Origin: Pseudevernia furfuracea
Taxonomy: Eukaryota; Ascomycota; Lecanoromycetes; Lecanorales; Parmeliaceae
Length of the DNA stretch: 64,000 nt
Direction: 5' to 3'
Assembly: GCA_022315425.1 (NCBI GenBank)
Contig: JAIUPT010000032.1
Location: 1,538,501 to 1,602,500 of the forward strand
Part shown: positions 33,039 to 46,023 of the stretch, piece by piece
Numbering within the stretch: position 1 is the stretch's first letter
Layout of the letters: each line of letters opens with the position of its first letter
The notes under the pieces: generated by a model
Seen by the model: the letters and a program-made list of their open reading frames with translations, nothing else
The model's database searches: none
Told to the model about the DNA's origin: nothing
Translations under genes and position numbers: made by a program

Positions 33039-36000
33039 GTATAAGCAACCAGTATATAAACGAACACGGGAGAGGTACATGTATAGATGGTGAGTCCGCA
33101 TATCTAGATCTTTCTCGTGGCTACTTTTGACATGACTATGCTCGGAGTAGCCTTCTCAATTCCAGAGCCCCTGACTTGTTCACCATCTTTTTTTTGGCTC
33201 TGGGTATCCGATTGATCGAGACATATCTCAACGCCTGTCTTACGCGAACGAATCGACGTTGTTACTCTGGCAGACATGTTTAAGAACGCCCTCTTTGAAG
33301 GGTAACATTTCTTGCCCTTGCTCGAGATATTCGAGTGATGGAAAAGGAACAATTCTACCATGTTGATTCATTGCATATGTACGCTTCCATGGATTCAAGT
33401 CACCTTTACACAGATTTTCCCTTCCCCAGCGCCGTCTTTGTAGCGTCAATGGTTTGTATTCTCTCTATTATCCGCGTTGTTCCGAACCTCCCCTGCCCAT
33501 GTGTATGCCAGCTTGGTTACTTCATCTCCATCACTCATGCCACATGGCTGGCTCCCTCCACATCATCCAAATCAATCTTTGTGGCATCGTCCCACCATTC
33601 CCGCCAATCCTTGCTCCGTGGCTCGAGCTCATCGAGCACACCAATCTCTGTTGCCCCCCGGGTGAACGACATCTGACGGGACAGTATCGCAACCCACCAC
33701 GCGAACCTTTGCTCTAGCAGCACACCTTCGAGCCCGTTTCCCCTGTGTATCCAAAGGCGTGATCCAGCGATAGAGCACCGGAGAGCCATCATCGCATATA
33801 TACCACCCTCCCGCCCATCTCTACACTACTTGTATCCTCATCCCTGACAACGAATCGAACAGAGGTAAGATTGGGTGGTAGGCGAGCACAGACAGCGACC
33901 CAACTTACCAACGCCAAGATGAGGACTCGATGATCCTCAGAATTCAAGAGTGAATTATCGAAGCAGGCTGTGCTGGCAACTTCTCCAGTGAATTGACATC
34001 ATTCAACGACAAACCAATTTCTCTCAAAACTCGATTATGGAACAGATTTTTCTTACCACCCTTCACTGGGTATATCAGAGACAGAACCCCTCGACAAGCC
34101 CCATGTGGTTTTCGCAAAAAAAAATCGACGCAAGTTGTATAGCCGTTCCAAAAACCACTAGAATCTTAATAGACTCGTGTTTAGAAAATGTCGGCCGCAA
34201 CGAGTTACATTCCGGCCTTCTCATTTAATAACGAGGAACTTCGCCATTGCTTGGACGTTATTGCATTTGCACCGCGAACATGGAGCCCCAAAAATTAGAA
34301 ACCAACTCTTTTCCGGATTGCATAATGGATGATAAATAGTGTTTAAGCTAAGCTAAGCTAAGAATATCGAATCCATTCACAGCGCGCGGATGACTTTCAT
34401 GCACGATGTTTCGTTATTCTCATTACACTGACTGGCCCGAATCTGGCATTTGGACATGTGCTCCGCGGAAAACACATGCAAAGTCACTCACTCACTCGTT
34501 TGACGTGCATTTTGAATGTATGTGCCCTTTTCTGCCTTTAAAGGGGGAAAGATTGAAAAGAAAGAACGGACAAATCTGTGTCCTAAAAGGGTTCACGCGC
34601 GAACCCACTGCAAATTTTCTCGTTCCGCCACCAATACCATCGATGGGATATATTCCTCGATGGGATAGATACATTTTCCAGCCAAGTGACCTAAGCGAAA
34701 AGTGGAAAAAGGACCTGGCGGATAACGAGCAGGGGAAGGGAAGGGAAGGGGGGCTACAGTGGGTGACGTCCTGCCTGTTTGTGTTGAATCAACCATTTTT
34801 CACAACCAATTGAAACGCTCGGTTCCGTTTTTCGTACTCCACGAGAAGCGCGCCCCATAAACATGTTCTCCACTGCATCATTATTTGTGAGACGTTTTCA
34901 CCGCGGATACACGCCTGGAAGGCATAGCATGCATGTGCCCCCCCTCGAGAGACACACGAGGACGAAATGGCTGCTGCTGCAGGTCGGATCCCCCCCCCCC
35001 CCCCCTTTTTTTTTTAGGAGCCAGTCGTTGACTTTCTCTCGCAACAGTGGCATTCAATGTTTTGAAAAACGGACCCCTCGGGCGTTCTATTTATTCTACG
35101 GTGTTAGTGTTGGCGTTCTCGAGAGCTTTTCTCCTCTTCCTCCGCTGGAGTGTGTCGCCCCCCCCCCCCCCCTGAGGCTTTTTTTTCTAGCTCCGCGATG
35201 GCTTTCTTGAAACTCTCCGACCCCTTTTTTTCCCAACGCAAACTCGATTCGGTTCTGTTTGAGACTCTCGCGTTTCACAACTTTGTGGCTTTCGTTCACA
35301 CCTTCGTGACATTCGGGTATACCACGCACTAGAGGGGATCGACGTGGCTGGATTCCTGGGCGGTGAGGGATGGGATTGGGGGGGGGGGGGGTTTGAAGGG
35401 CGCGCGATGGGTATTGAGTATAGGACGTTTTTGGAATTATACGGATCGTGATGTTTGAGTTGGCGGCTTTGGATGTTCTTCTTGTTGCGGTTGGTAAGCA
35501 GGCCTTGGAGTTTGGGCATTGTTTTTTTTTTGGGGGAATGAATGAGTTGTAAAATACACACTGTCAGGGACTACACGTAGGACTGAATAGTGTTTGAACG
35601 TGGTTCGAATGGAATTCCAACTATGAGGATTCTTATGTACAAGTGCATGCATGTGTTTGTAGAAATAGAAGGCCGTTGGTTGGCGCGCTAGTGTAGGGCT
35701 GGCCTTGGTAGGGCAGACCTTGGTTGGTGGTATTAGGCCATCTGTTGTTTTTTTTTGGGGGCATTGTGTCAATGAAAAAAGTGCGCACTTCTCGCTCCAG
35801 TCTTGAATTCAAATAAATAAATACATGTATATCTGTATCTATATCTTTTGAAGGCGTTATACCCCAACAAAGTCACACCCTTTTTTGAAAAATCATCAGC
35901 TTTTTATCGCGTCGTCTAGGAGGAGATTTAGTTCGGGATTTTTTTGTTCCCCAAAAGCATGCCTCGTTTCCAATCGAAAGAACTTCTGAGTTGTAGTTGG

Positions 36001-36204
36001 AGTATTTACGTATGTTTTTCAGAATTACATCCCCAATCAGAAAGTCGGCAGTGGAGAGTCAAGAAACCTCATCAAAGTCCTCACTTCTCGCTCCATCTTT
36101 TCTTCGAAAAGGTAAATACACTTTCTACGCTCTATCCCCGATAAGTAAACGTCGCTGCTTTTACATTTGAAAGAGCCTGCCGGCTGGAAAAAATTTCTGC
36201 TTCA
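33039..36204. other. Gene-poor interval with C/G/T homopolymers
   Basis: No gene is firmly supported over about 3.2 kb. Homopolymers: C16 followed by T10 at 34990-35015, C15 near 35158-35172, G12 near 35379-35390, plus T8-T9 runs. One minus-strand frame (33535-33792) ends in the polar stretch KDWREWWDDATKIDLDDVE and might be a small gene or an exon, but nothing else supports it. Confidence 0.4.
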
Positions 36205-38828
36205 TTATAGATCCAAGGTTGGCGTGCGATGATGGTCTAATGCCTCGCGCAAACCCTGCGGCATCTGCTTTCCCTCTCTCCGATTCGTGTGTTCCGCGAG
36301 CTGGAAATCAAGCTCCGCTCTCAGGACCTCGTTCTCGACCTGCAAGCTCAAAAGCCGGCTCCGGGACTCTTGCACACCGTCACCGTCGTCGCGCTCGGAC
36401 GCACCAAGCTCGAGCTCGGCGATCGTGGCTCTCAATCCCACAGCCTCCTCCATCAGATCGCGACGTTCTCGCTTGTAGCCCTTGATGTCGCCTTCCAGAC
36501 CCTCCTTCTCTTTGACCAGGGACCCGTAGTGGGCCCAGAACGCTTCGTCGAACTCCCCCTTGCCGAACGTCCCCTTGAGGTTCTTCAGCAGCGTTTCGTT
36601 CTGCTCCCACGCGGTTTCCTTCTCCTTCACGGCCAGCAGTCGCTCCAGAGCTTCGCGCTGCGCGGCCGCGGCAACGACGTCAATCTGGTCGCGCAGGCGC
36701 TGTGATTCCACCCTCTCCCGCGCTGCCCCTTCGTGTGACTCTGCGAGACAGGCTCGGAGGTGTTCGATGACTTCTTTGTGCATCAGGATCTCTGCATAGG
36801 TGTCTGATTTTGTGGAATCTTCCTCCAGGAGTGCGCGTAACTTGTCTGCTTTCTCGACGGCGTATTGGACGTCTTCGTGGCGGCGCTCTAGGTCTTCGCG
36901 AAGCTGGGCGTTTTCGGTTTCGACCAGCCGCAGTCGTGGGTAGAGGTCGTTGGGGACTATGGGTGGCTGGCTTGGTTGGCCCTGTTGATATGGTTGGAGA
37001 GGACCGCTGTCTGTGGCTGGGACTTCTGTTTCGTTGACCGCATCTGCGGCGGCGTTGGTTACGGGTCTAGAATCCTTGTCCTCAGTCTCGGCAGTATGTT
37101 CCACTTCTCTCTGGCGATGGTGGTGGTTATGGTCGCCCTGAGAAGGCTCCGAGGATTTGATAGCTCCAGTCGAGGATTGGCCCTTCATGGTGGCAAGGGC
37201 ATTGGACAAGGCGTCTCTCTGGCCAGTCATATGTACCAGGGTTTTTTCTGTCCTCGTCTTCTCAGCTCCCAGCTCAGTCAGATCGTCCTTCAATTTCTTC
37301 ACTTCCTTCACCTCCTGAGCACGTCTCATTTCCAATTTCCGAGCCTCGAGGCCGTGTTTTCTGGTAACCTCCGAAAGTTCTTCATCGTGCTTTGTGGTAA
37401 TCTCTTGGATAGCTAGAGCGTGTTTTTCCTCGAGTTCCTGGATCTCGAGCGTATGATCTTCCTCCAAGTCTTTAATCTCGTTACTGTGGCTGGACTCCTT
37501 GAATCGATCGAAGATTTCTAACTCTTCATCTTTCGCTGCCTCCGCTTGGGCTACAGCCTTCTCCAAGCGATCTGACCACTCTTCGTCCTTCGCAGCCTTG
37601 GCCTCGGTAACTGCTCTTGCTAGACGTTCTGCAAACTCCATATCTCGGGCGGCTTTGATCTTCTTAATGGAACCTGCCATTCTATCTCGCCCTGCATCCA
37701 AGACTTGGTATGAATTGACATTGAAGAGGTTGGATTGTTCAGAGGAGGAGGGTGCCCTTAAATCTTGATTAGCCTCTTTATCTCCAGGTTCCGTGTAAAT
37801 CACAGTGATTGGAGTATCTGGAGGTGACGGTGATGCTATAGTGGGCAAAGGAGGTAAGGAATCGAATAAGGTGCTATCGGAGCCAGAGCGGGAGTGACGA
37901 ATTACGGTAAGTGCTGGGGCACTAAACCACTGTCTCAGTTTTGGAGGACTCCGCACTGTTCTATTTAGTTTAGGTTCCATGTCAAAGTGGAACGTTCGCT
38001 TACCTGGAACCAATGATCGCTCCGGACTGAACAACCGGTCCGTGGTAAGTACGCCATCAGCAACGCATGAAGCTTCAGAACGAGGATCTCGGTCAGTGGT
38101 GTTCGCCTTGTCAGCGTGTGCAGCTTCTGCGTTATCTCGATTACTCATTGACCGCACGAGCTGTCCCTGGCCGCGAGTGACTCCAACTGTTTTCCCTATC
38201 ACAGGAGTATCTCGTAGTACAGTGGAACGATATTTTTGAGGTTCGGCCAAAGCCCCATAGCGCTGATCGATTGGTACGATTATCGGGGCATCGTGGGAGG
38301 AGAGTAATGTCATCAAGGAAGCTTTTTGCTTTGCGAGAAGCACATTGCCCGCCGTGGTCTCCGGATTGTTGTTCTGGCTGCCTGCCCCTGTCGTACCCCG
38401 GTCGGATTCTGTGTCACAATGGACGACGGGTTTCTTGTTGTCTTCGACAGCGACGACCTAAGAATATTAGCGGGACAACCTACAGCTACTGCTCACTGCC
38501 TCCTACATACCTTCTTAGCTTTTCGAAGGATTTTTGTCAGGTACCCTGTATTGCTCTCGCTCGTCTATTACTGTCAGTAGGAGTGCCAATTCCGGATCCA
38601 GTCGAGAGAATGGCTTACATTTCTCTGTTTGTAGAATGTCTTTGTTTCTCTGTGACGATAGCTCTGGAAAACCTGCAACTCATCCGTATAGAACGTTGCC
38701 GGAGTGGCTACATCTCTAGAAAGAGTCGGCGCAGATGGAGCTGACTTGTTGCTTATTGTTGCTGGGCAGCTTGCTAACGTTCTCGAATTTGGGGACCTGG
38801 CCATGCTGACACCCAATAATGTGGGCAT
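36205..38828 (-). CDS. Large coiled-coil protein, function unknown
   Basis: Three exons (38828-38619, 38564-38511, 38457-36205) give 838 residues; both introns have good donors (GTAAGC, GTATGT). The start may be ATG 38828 or the second ATG at 38804. The first third is Ser/Pro-rich and basic, with KILRKAKK in the small exon. From about residue 320 to 560 and again from 590 to 800 the protein is strongly heptad-like, with repeated Glu/Lys/Ala blocks such as ARAVTEAKAAKDEEW and KAVAQAEAAKDEELE, the latter two being an internal duplication. No membrane segment or catalytic motif is visible. A structural or scaffold role is inferred. The family is not recognised. Confidence 0.75.
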
Positions 38829-40996
38829 GTGTGGCAGAGTCCGAACAAGACAAGGGTACTATAAGTATGAGGCCGACAACACCAAGAGTAGGCAAAAGAT
38901 GCAGCTCTGTAGATCTTGTAATGTCTCGAGACACAAGATGCAGGTAGTACCAGAGTATCACCGATAATTCAAGGCCCAGGTGGATGTTCCTGAGCGTGAA
39001 AGCTGAATTTGTAGTGGGTAATGTTGAAAAGTGCTGAGGAAGAAGAAAAGGAGGCTGGACCGCCAACGGCGCCAACACTCCCTGCTTCAACACCTACATC
39101 CTAGTGTTGAAGCAATGCAACGCCAGACCCCACTAGGGACGGAATTCAAAGGGCTGAAGGGCTGAAGATCGGGATGACCAACCAGTAACCTTTGAGCACC
39201 AATCGGACTTTAGGGGACCTGATAAAACTGCGGCTTATTTATGTATATAGGTTCAAAAGTGTTTTAACAAAGGGGACGTAAGGGCCGGCGGAGTAGAGAG
39301 AGTATGTTCCTGGCTGAAATGTGGTTGTTTGAACCCACAACTTTAGCCAGGAGAACTGTGAAGCTTCTACAAGTGAAACCTACGTTTGATGCAATCAAAT
39401 TGAAGGGCAAACTTGCCACGTCACTCTCTCCCGGGGAATAGCAAGCATAACTCGCTGTGAAGCTATCCGAGCTCGGTGTTAGTGAATTTTCAAGGTAAGA
39501 AAATGTGGCAAAACTCGTGCATAGAGAGAAGCTCGAGATTCCGAATCCGCATAGGCAGACTGTCGGAAAAGTGGCAATCCCAAGAGCTCCCGTCTTCCCA
39601 TTTTTTGCGCACTTTGACTGTTCATATCAGCTCGGGGAGTTTAGGATCCTCGCTGGGGTGATTCACCCTCGATGCGTGACTTTTGCTACAATTTTTTTCC
39701 CTTTTCGAGTTCTAACTGTCTCAATTGCCCCGCGTTCACAAGCACGGATTAACACATTCTAAAGTAACCGCTGTCATTCTCTTCCCGGTACGAAAGGAGT
39801 TACCGATCAGCAGACTTTCATTCGCCTAATGCTCAGAAAACATACGCCGGTCCTCACTCGACGGATGGATTTTAGTTTCATCATCTTAACCCACCAAGTT
39901 CGGTCGGTTTTGTCCCGGAGGCCCCACCTCTCTCGTCAATATGAGCTCATTTTTGCAACTTGAGAAAGAAAGGGAGAAAAGAGAGAAAAGAGAGAAAAGT
40001 TTGCCGCCGTCATTACTGCAATGGGAAAATGTGTTAACCAAACGGAGGTCTGCAACAAAAAGTCCTGGGCGCCAAGACTCCTATGCTAAGTAAGATTGTC
40101 GGATAATACTCTACTCTACCCAGTTTGCTTTTGAAACTGCGCCCGACGCGAGCCCAAACTATTCGAGTAATGGCCCATTAAGACCCCCCTAAATTTCCAT
40201 CCGAAATAGACGCTCCCAGGAAAACACCCTACGAATACCCTACGTACCTTACAGTAGCTACCTTAGTTCTAGGATCCTCTAATATAGCACCATAGGGTCG
40301 CCTTTCCGGCAAAGCGGGGTACTAGCGCTCTCAGCAGACCACCACTACGGTACACCAGACCTTTTCTTCCATCTTATCGCCTTGCAAGGCCGTGTGGCGT
40401 TAAGCGAATATTTCCGTTCCCAAAAAAAGTCTACTTCTCTCTGTCGTACTCGTGCGAGTGGTGCCTCGGGAATGGAGGCAGAATAGGCTTCGATAGCATA
40501 GGTATCTTCTGATACTTTTTTGCACATGAATGTGATCCGATCGCGTGCTATCTCATCTCCATTTGTAGTGTGGGTAGGTGGAGATTTGGGAGAGCATGTA
40601 AAGTAGGGTGTGGTGAGTAGCGGAAAGAAGGGAAATTGGTTGGCTGGATTGGTGGTATGGCCCGGCTAAGATTGCTGTATCTTTACTAGTACTATATCTG
40701 CGCCCAAGCGAATATTTCCGTCCGTGGTCCCGAAGAGTTTACCTTGCTTGTGGCCCCCCCCCCCACCTCGCCCGCGCTTTTACTTGAAGAATCAAGCTGA
40801 GTCAGGCCACATCGTGTTGGTCAGCTCTAGACCAGGATAGCGCAACGCTCCGCCGTCCTTCCCCCCACAGTTCTCCTCTGTGAGAGAAGCCAAATCATAG
40901 AAAATTCCTGTGTGAGCTGATTCTGGCAGACTTCAAACTGCGGTGACGATCCTTTTATCTCTGGAGCTTTCCGCTCGTTCTCTCTCCAACACCGTC
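38829..40996. other. Gene-poor interval before the P450 gene
   Basis: About 2.2 kb without a supported gene. It holds a purine-rich repeat of the unit GAGAAAA near 39968-39998 and a C-rich run near 40756-40766. It should carry the divergent promoters of the coiled-coil gene and the P450 gene. Confidence 0.45.
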
Positions 40997-42654
40997 ATGA
41001 ATCCCTTCCTAAAAACCCCCTTGTACTTCTTCGTAGTATGCTACATTCTGGTCCAGGCGGGCTATTTCACCTACAAACACATTACCACTAGGGTGGCCCG
41101 CCGTCGGATCGTCAGGGAGCATGGCTGCGAGCCGCCCAATTCGGTCGATGACCGGTCGTGGGTACCGTATCTGTACAGGCTTAAGATGGTGAAGATGGTC
41201 AGGAGCGCCGCGGAAGAGCACAGACTTCAAAAGGCCACTCAAGAAAAATACCGAAAATATGGCAATACACATAGCGGAATGGTGAGGGCCTTGAATCCTA
41301 ACTATGGTCGACTGTGATTCTGACCGTCATAGTTTTTCCACATGGACATGCTCTTTACTGTCGAGGCAGAGAATGTCAAGACCGTCTTGGCCACAAAGTT
41401 CAAGGATTATGAGCTCCCTTCTCGCAGGAAGAGTGCCTTCAACTCACTGCTAGGCTGGGGAATCTTCACCAACGATGGCGCGGACTGGAAACATTCCAGG
41501 GAGCTTGTACGGCCCAACTTCACCCGGGATCAAGTCGCGGATTTGGACACTTTCGAGGAACACTTGAACCATTTGATCAATGCGATCCCCAACGACGGAA
41601 AGACGACCGTTGACCTCCAAGAGCTCTTTTTTGGTCTCACCATCGACACGGCAACCGAGTTCCTATTTGGCGAGTCCACAAACGTGCTGCTAGGACGAGA
41701 CTCTCCAGAGTCGAGAGCCAACCTCAACTTTGCCGGGGCATTCAACCGATCGCAACTCGAGGTGCAGAACCAACTCCGATCCAGCATCTTCTACCGCACG
41801 CCAAAGCATTACAAAGAGGACATCAGAACCGTGAAGGACTTCATAGGGAAGTACGTGCAGCAGGGCCTCCGATACCGCGAAGCCTTCCTCCGTGGTCGCG
41901 ACAAGACAGCCTCGAAGGACGACCGCTATGTCTTTATGCACGAGCTCGTCAAGGCCATTGACGACCCGGTGCGCGTCCGAGACGAGATGTTGAACGTGCT
42001 TCTCGCCGGCCGGGACACCACCGCCAGCCTTCTGGGCAACATGTGGTTCACCCTCGCGAGACGGCCCGACATTTGGGCCAAGCTCCGGAGCGAAGTGGAT
42101 GAGACTCTGCACGGGCAACGACCGACCTTCGAGCAGCTCAAAGAGATGAGATACCTCAAGGCAGTCATGAACGAATGTAAGCACCCCCTCCGCTATATCT
42201 CCCTCCATCCATTCCATTTAGCTAAACACCCACAGCTCTCCGCCTCGACCCCGTCGTCCCCTTCAACAGCCGCCAGGCCACGACCGACACCGTCCTCCCC
42301 GTCGGCGGCGGCCCCGACGGCAAATCGCCCATCCTGGTCCGCCGAGGCCAGCTCGTGAATTACGCCGTCTGGGTCATGCACCGCCGTCCCGAATACTTCG
42401 GCCCGGACGCCGAAGCGTTCGACCCGGAGCGGTGGGGACAGATCCGGCCGACGTGGGAATACCTCCCGTTCAACGGCGGGCCGAGGGTGTGCGTCGGGCA
42501 GCAGTACGCGCTCACGGAAGCGGGGTATACGACCGTCAGGCTGATGCAGCGGTTCGCGAGGGTGGAAAGCAGGGACGACAGGCCGTGGACGGAGAGTGTT
42601 TCTCTTACCACCTGCAATTTGAATGGGACGAAGGTCGTCCTGACGCCGGCTTGA
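40997..42654 (+). CDS. CYP52: Cytochrome P450, CYP52 family (alkane/fatty-acid omega-hydroxylase type)
   Basis: Three exons (40997-41281, 41333-42176, 42236-42654) give 515 residues. An N-terminal membrane anchor (LYFFVVCYILVQAGYF) fixes it to the ER. The helix-I motif is LLAGRDTTAS (about 318), the ExxR is ESLR created across the second splice (about 376), and the haem loop is FNGGPRVCVGQQ with the ligand cysteine near 462. FNSRQATTDTVLPVGGGPDGKSP and DRPWTESVSLTTCNLNG are typical CYP52 blocks. CYP52 enzymes hydroxylate the terminal carbon of alkanes and fatty acids, with a reductase partner. Other fatty-acid P450 families are possible but fit less well. No cluster genes adjoin it. Confidence 0.9.
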
Positions 42655-43241
42655 TGGAGCAAGCCGGGTGGTTTCTGGAAAGAAGCAAGGTCGGGACTGG
42701 TGGGGGGAAGCGTGGGAATTGGCAAACTAGTTTTGGTTGCAATTCAATGCTTACTATATCAAACATAGGATATTGTCCACAAATGACTGCCTAACCTTAT
42801 ATAGATCCTTGGGTCTGACAAGTTCTCATGAGAAAGGCCCAACGCCTATGGTGCCGGTTAAACATCGGACGCCCATGGCGTGTGAAGAGATGAGGTTCCG
42901 TCCGTGAACGGCTACCAAATCTTGTAGGGTCTTGAGCTGCAACACGCAGAGAAGCGATGAATTGAAGCTCACGCGACACAGAGAGGCTGCCAATCCAAGG
43001 GCCCAGTCCGTACAAGATTGCCTAATCCTCAGAGGTCTTCTATCTTTGATTTTGGTCCGTTCAAAACAATCCCCAAAGGACACAGCGAAGTAAAGAAGGG
43101 TCTGACTTCTCGGCTCACGGCACTGGTGGCGATCTCGAAGCTTACAGTAGGCGAATGGAACAGATCATTGCAGATAGTTGACATTCAGCCGACCCTTGCA
43201 GCCTTGCCTCTTCCTCTGCATCCAGCCCTCGTAAGCGATAG
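42655..43241. terminator. Convergent 3' intergenic
   Basis: No separate gene is supported between the P450 stop codon and the 3' end of the minus-strand zinc-finger gene. On the minus strand open frames continue from that gene to about 43150, so part of it may be coding. Confidence 0.3.
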
Positions 43242-44265
43242 CTAGCCAGGAAACCAGCAACAACACGCAAGGCGCCGCCATCGGAGCCTTGTAGGTTCGG
43301 GGGGGCTTTCTGAATTTGCTGGAGCAGAAATTCGCGTACGAGCTCGGATCACTCGGGAAGACGGTCGAGGCGCGTAAGGGTTTCGGTTTGTGGATGCAAC
43401 CACGGTGGATTCCGGAACGGAGAAGGAGACATGATCCGTGCTTGATCTTGAGCTTCTAGCATATGTTGTGCCCACACAGGTACCGGGCTCACAGCCATGA
43501 GGGTACTGTTCGCAGGGGCCGGGATGGCAAACTTGGTCACACGGACGACAGCATGCTAGTGTCTTTCGGCACTTCGCACCGCAGGAATTAGAAGCCAATG
43601 TAGGAGCGTGGATTGCAGAAACCCTTCTTCTACACCCTTTTCGTGACAAAGTTAGCTCATGGACATGTGCCGAACGATCAATTCAGTGATGACTCACAGC
43701 AGTATAGCATTGGGGGTCCAAAATTTTCAGCCTTGCACGAGGGACATGACCATTCGTGGCCGCAAGGAACGGAAGCTTTCACTTCAGGCAAAGATCTATG
43801 CCCGCGGGCCCAGTCAAGGATGCACTGGTGATCGTAGACAGACCAGCATACGTTGCAATGCCAGATCTTGTCTGCTTTGGATACGGGCTCATAGCAAATC
43901 CCGCACTGGTACCGCCCGTTTCCGATGTCCTCCTGTATCCTTTGACCTAGTGTAGGGGCTCTTGAATAGCCATCGTTAATGCTATCGTCCGAGATAAGGT
44001 GAGCGGGAGGTGGAAAGCGGGGAATAACGAGATCTTGAAGTATTGGAGGTGTTTCAGCACCCAGTTGTCCTCTCTCTAAACCAGCCATCTCATGAACGTC
44101 GTCCTCGAACAGACCTAGATCTACCAAGCTCAAGTGGGATCCAGACATCGGGTCTCCTAGATGGTAGGTTTTCAAAAAGAGTAGGATGTTTTGAACAGAC
44201 GTGAGGTATGTCGTGGAGGCGGGATTATGTAGGTGTTGATGTATCTCATCCCAAGAAATCGACAC
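43242..44265 (-). CDS. NF-X1/RING-like zinc-finger protein, 3' end unresolved
   Basis: Exon 1 (44265-43698) and exon 2 (from 43636) are joined by an intron with a GTGAGT donor and CTAAC branch site; the frame ends at 43242 (320 residues). After a helical N-terminus, a RING-variant is visible: CGICYEPVSKADKIWHC, CWSVYDHQCILDWARGH, PCGHEWSCPSC. Exon 2 adds one NF-X1-type finger: SCGAKCRKTLACC, then CDQVCHPGPC. Proteins of this type (yeast FAP1, human NFX1) combine a RING-like E3 module with multiple NF-X1 fingers; here only one finger remains. After it the sequence is no longer cysteine-patterned and all three minus frames are open, so the true C-terminus, or truncation, is unclear. Confidence 0.6.
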
Positions 44266-44790
44266 CTCATACGATTAGTGCAAAATGACACGGGTCGAGG
44301 GAATGGGAGCTGAGCCAAGACAGTCAGTCCCCTTGCAATCTTGCGGATGGTACTGAGTTATTATGGTATTAAGAAAGGCTGTGCATCATCCTATTGCTGG
44401 GAAGTCGATTCAAACATGTTCCCACTGCTGCGGAAATGTCTTGCACACTACTCAAGTTTGTTGGTCCAGGCGCCTTGGAGAGCAAAGAGACGAATAAAGA
44501 GCCTTCCTAACGACGCGAATTCTTTCCAATCTATGCACCCCAGGTTTTAAGAAAATGACACTGTGCACGTCTCATTACATAGGTCTATGGCACCTATTTC
44601 CAGAGCATAGCGAACTTTGAAGGACCTTGAGTCTTCTTCGTCGTTTCTGGCGGTCCAGTGCCATGGTACCATACCGCTACATGAGAACGTTTTTGAATTG
44701 ACTTTGACCATGGCTGAGGGAATTTCCGGCGTTTTCCGGGTTTCACGATTTGAATGCAGAAAACGTCTTATGCCTTAACTTGAGCTTGTA
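44266..44790. other. Intergenic, no supported gene
   Basis: Only a short plus-strand frame (44341-44550) is seen, without motif or splice support. Confidence 0.35.
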
Positions 44791-45030
44791 TCATTCAACA
44801 TTTGCAGCAGAATCGCGTTGGCGAAAGGATGAAAGACTTCGAAAGTTGAAGACGCTAGAACCATGAGCTTGTACTATTACGTGTAGGGCTGAATGCGAGA
44901 TGACGTATTTCTCGTTTAGTAGCCAATCATCACGCGCGTCTAAAAATCCAGGTTTTGGCCGGGCAGCGACTTCGGTGGCGGCAAACAATACCACGATGAT
45001 CATCAAAGCCAGGCTTTTCTTCACCTTCAT
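44791..45030 (-). CDS. Possible small secreted protein
   Basis: A 79-residue frame starts with a convincing signal peptide (MKVKKSLALMIIVVLFAATEVAA) followed by RPKPGFLDARDDW. The rest has no motif and no cysteine pattern, and the C-terminal part may be unspliced intron sequence. It lies head-to-head with the promethin-like gene, 137 bp apart. The secretion signal is seen; that this is a real gene is an inference. Confidence 0.35.
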   Translation of the reverse strand: MKVKKSLALMIIVVLFAATEVAARPKPGFLDARDDWLLNEKYVISHSALHVIVQAHGSSVFNFRSLSSFRQRDSAANVE

Positions 45031-45167
45031 CCTTCTTTAACTCTATCTCCAGCGAATTTCTCCCATTCACTGCCTCTTCCCCGGCTCGAAATTGCTCCCT
45101 TAGTTGTGAAACGACCCCTCTCCTACCCGGACATCACTCAACATCTGCACCGCCATAATCCGCAACG

Positions 45168-46023
45168 ATGGCAGAAGCAATCAGCGGTATTGCTGGAGGC
45201 CTTCAAGGCTCAGTCGGTGGCATGCTAAATAAGGGATCAGCATGGTTCGACAGCATATTCCCACCGGAGAAGCGGAACGAGCTCATGGCCAAGATATCCA
45301 AGTTTGCGACTGAGAAGCCCATGCTGGCTGTAAGCCTCCGTTTATCCCGCTCTGACTCCGTCGTGACCACAGAGGCTGATCGGCTTGTAGTCATTCATAG
45401 CATCCCAAATCGCCCTTACCGGTTTCCCCCTCGGCCTCTTCATCGTGATGACCATCACGGTCGTGGTCTTCGCCCTACTCGCAGGCCTGATCATTGGTCT
45501 CGTTGGCGCCGTCCTCTTCATCGTCGTCTGTGTCGGCTTTGCCCTTATCATACTACTACCCACCCTATTCCTCACGACGGCAGCAGCGACCTTCATCTGG
45601 CTATGGGGCATAGGCGGGTACTATATTCTCAAGAAATTCAACAAGAAAGAGATCCCGGGCATCCATACCGATATGAAAGGGGGACCTGGTGGGTTGAAGG
45701 ACCAGCTGGGTGCTCTTACAGGCGAGGGTGGACCTCAAGGTGAGCCAAACGGAGAGGAGAAACAGGCGGATGGTGGTGCCAAAGAGAATGGCAAGCCAAA
45801 GGAGGCCAACGGGGGCCCAAAGCACCCCGGTGGATACTCCAAAGGCGGAGCAACGAAGCACATGAACGGTGCGGCGGATAAAGTTGGCAGTGCTGGAAAG
45901 GCCAGCGGAGTGGACGTGGGCAATCCGAAAGAGGCGGCTGATGTTGGCAAGCATGCTGGGAAAGTCACCAATGCCGCGCAGGGCGTGAAAGGAGGTGTTT
46001 CTGGGGCCACAGGCCTTGGATGA
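45168..46023 (+). CDS. Promethin/LDAF1-like lipid-droplet membrane protein
   Basis: Two exons (45168-45329, 45391-46023; intron with GTAAGC donor) give 264 residues. The middle part (about 58-140) is a long hydrophobic hairpin region: LTGFPLGLFIVMTITVVVF, ALLAGLIIGLVGAVLF, VGFALIILLPTLFLTT, ending in AATFIWLWGIGGYYILKKFN. This matches the promethin domain of seipin partners (LDAF1 in animals, Ldo16/Ldo45 in yeast), which help lipid-droplet formation in the ER membrane. The C-terminal 115 residues are Gly/Lys/Ala-rich and polar. The domain call is by pattern; another small multi-pass ER protein is the alternative. Confidence 0.68.

Noticed and set aside
33535..33792. 85-residue minus frame with a polar, tryptophan-rich C-terminus
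   Set aside because: It looks protein-like at its end but has no neighbours, splice sites or family to support it; mentioned only in the interval note.
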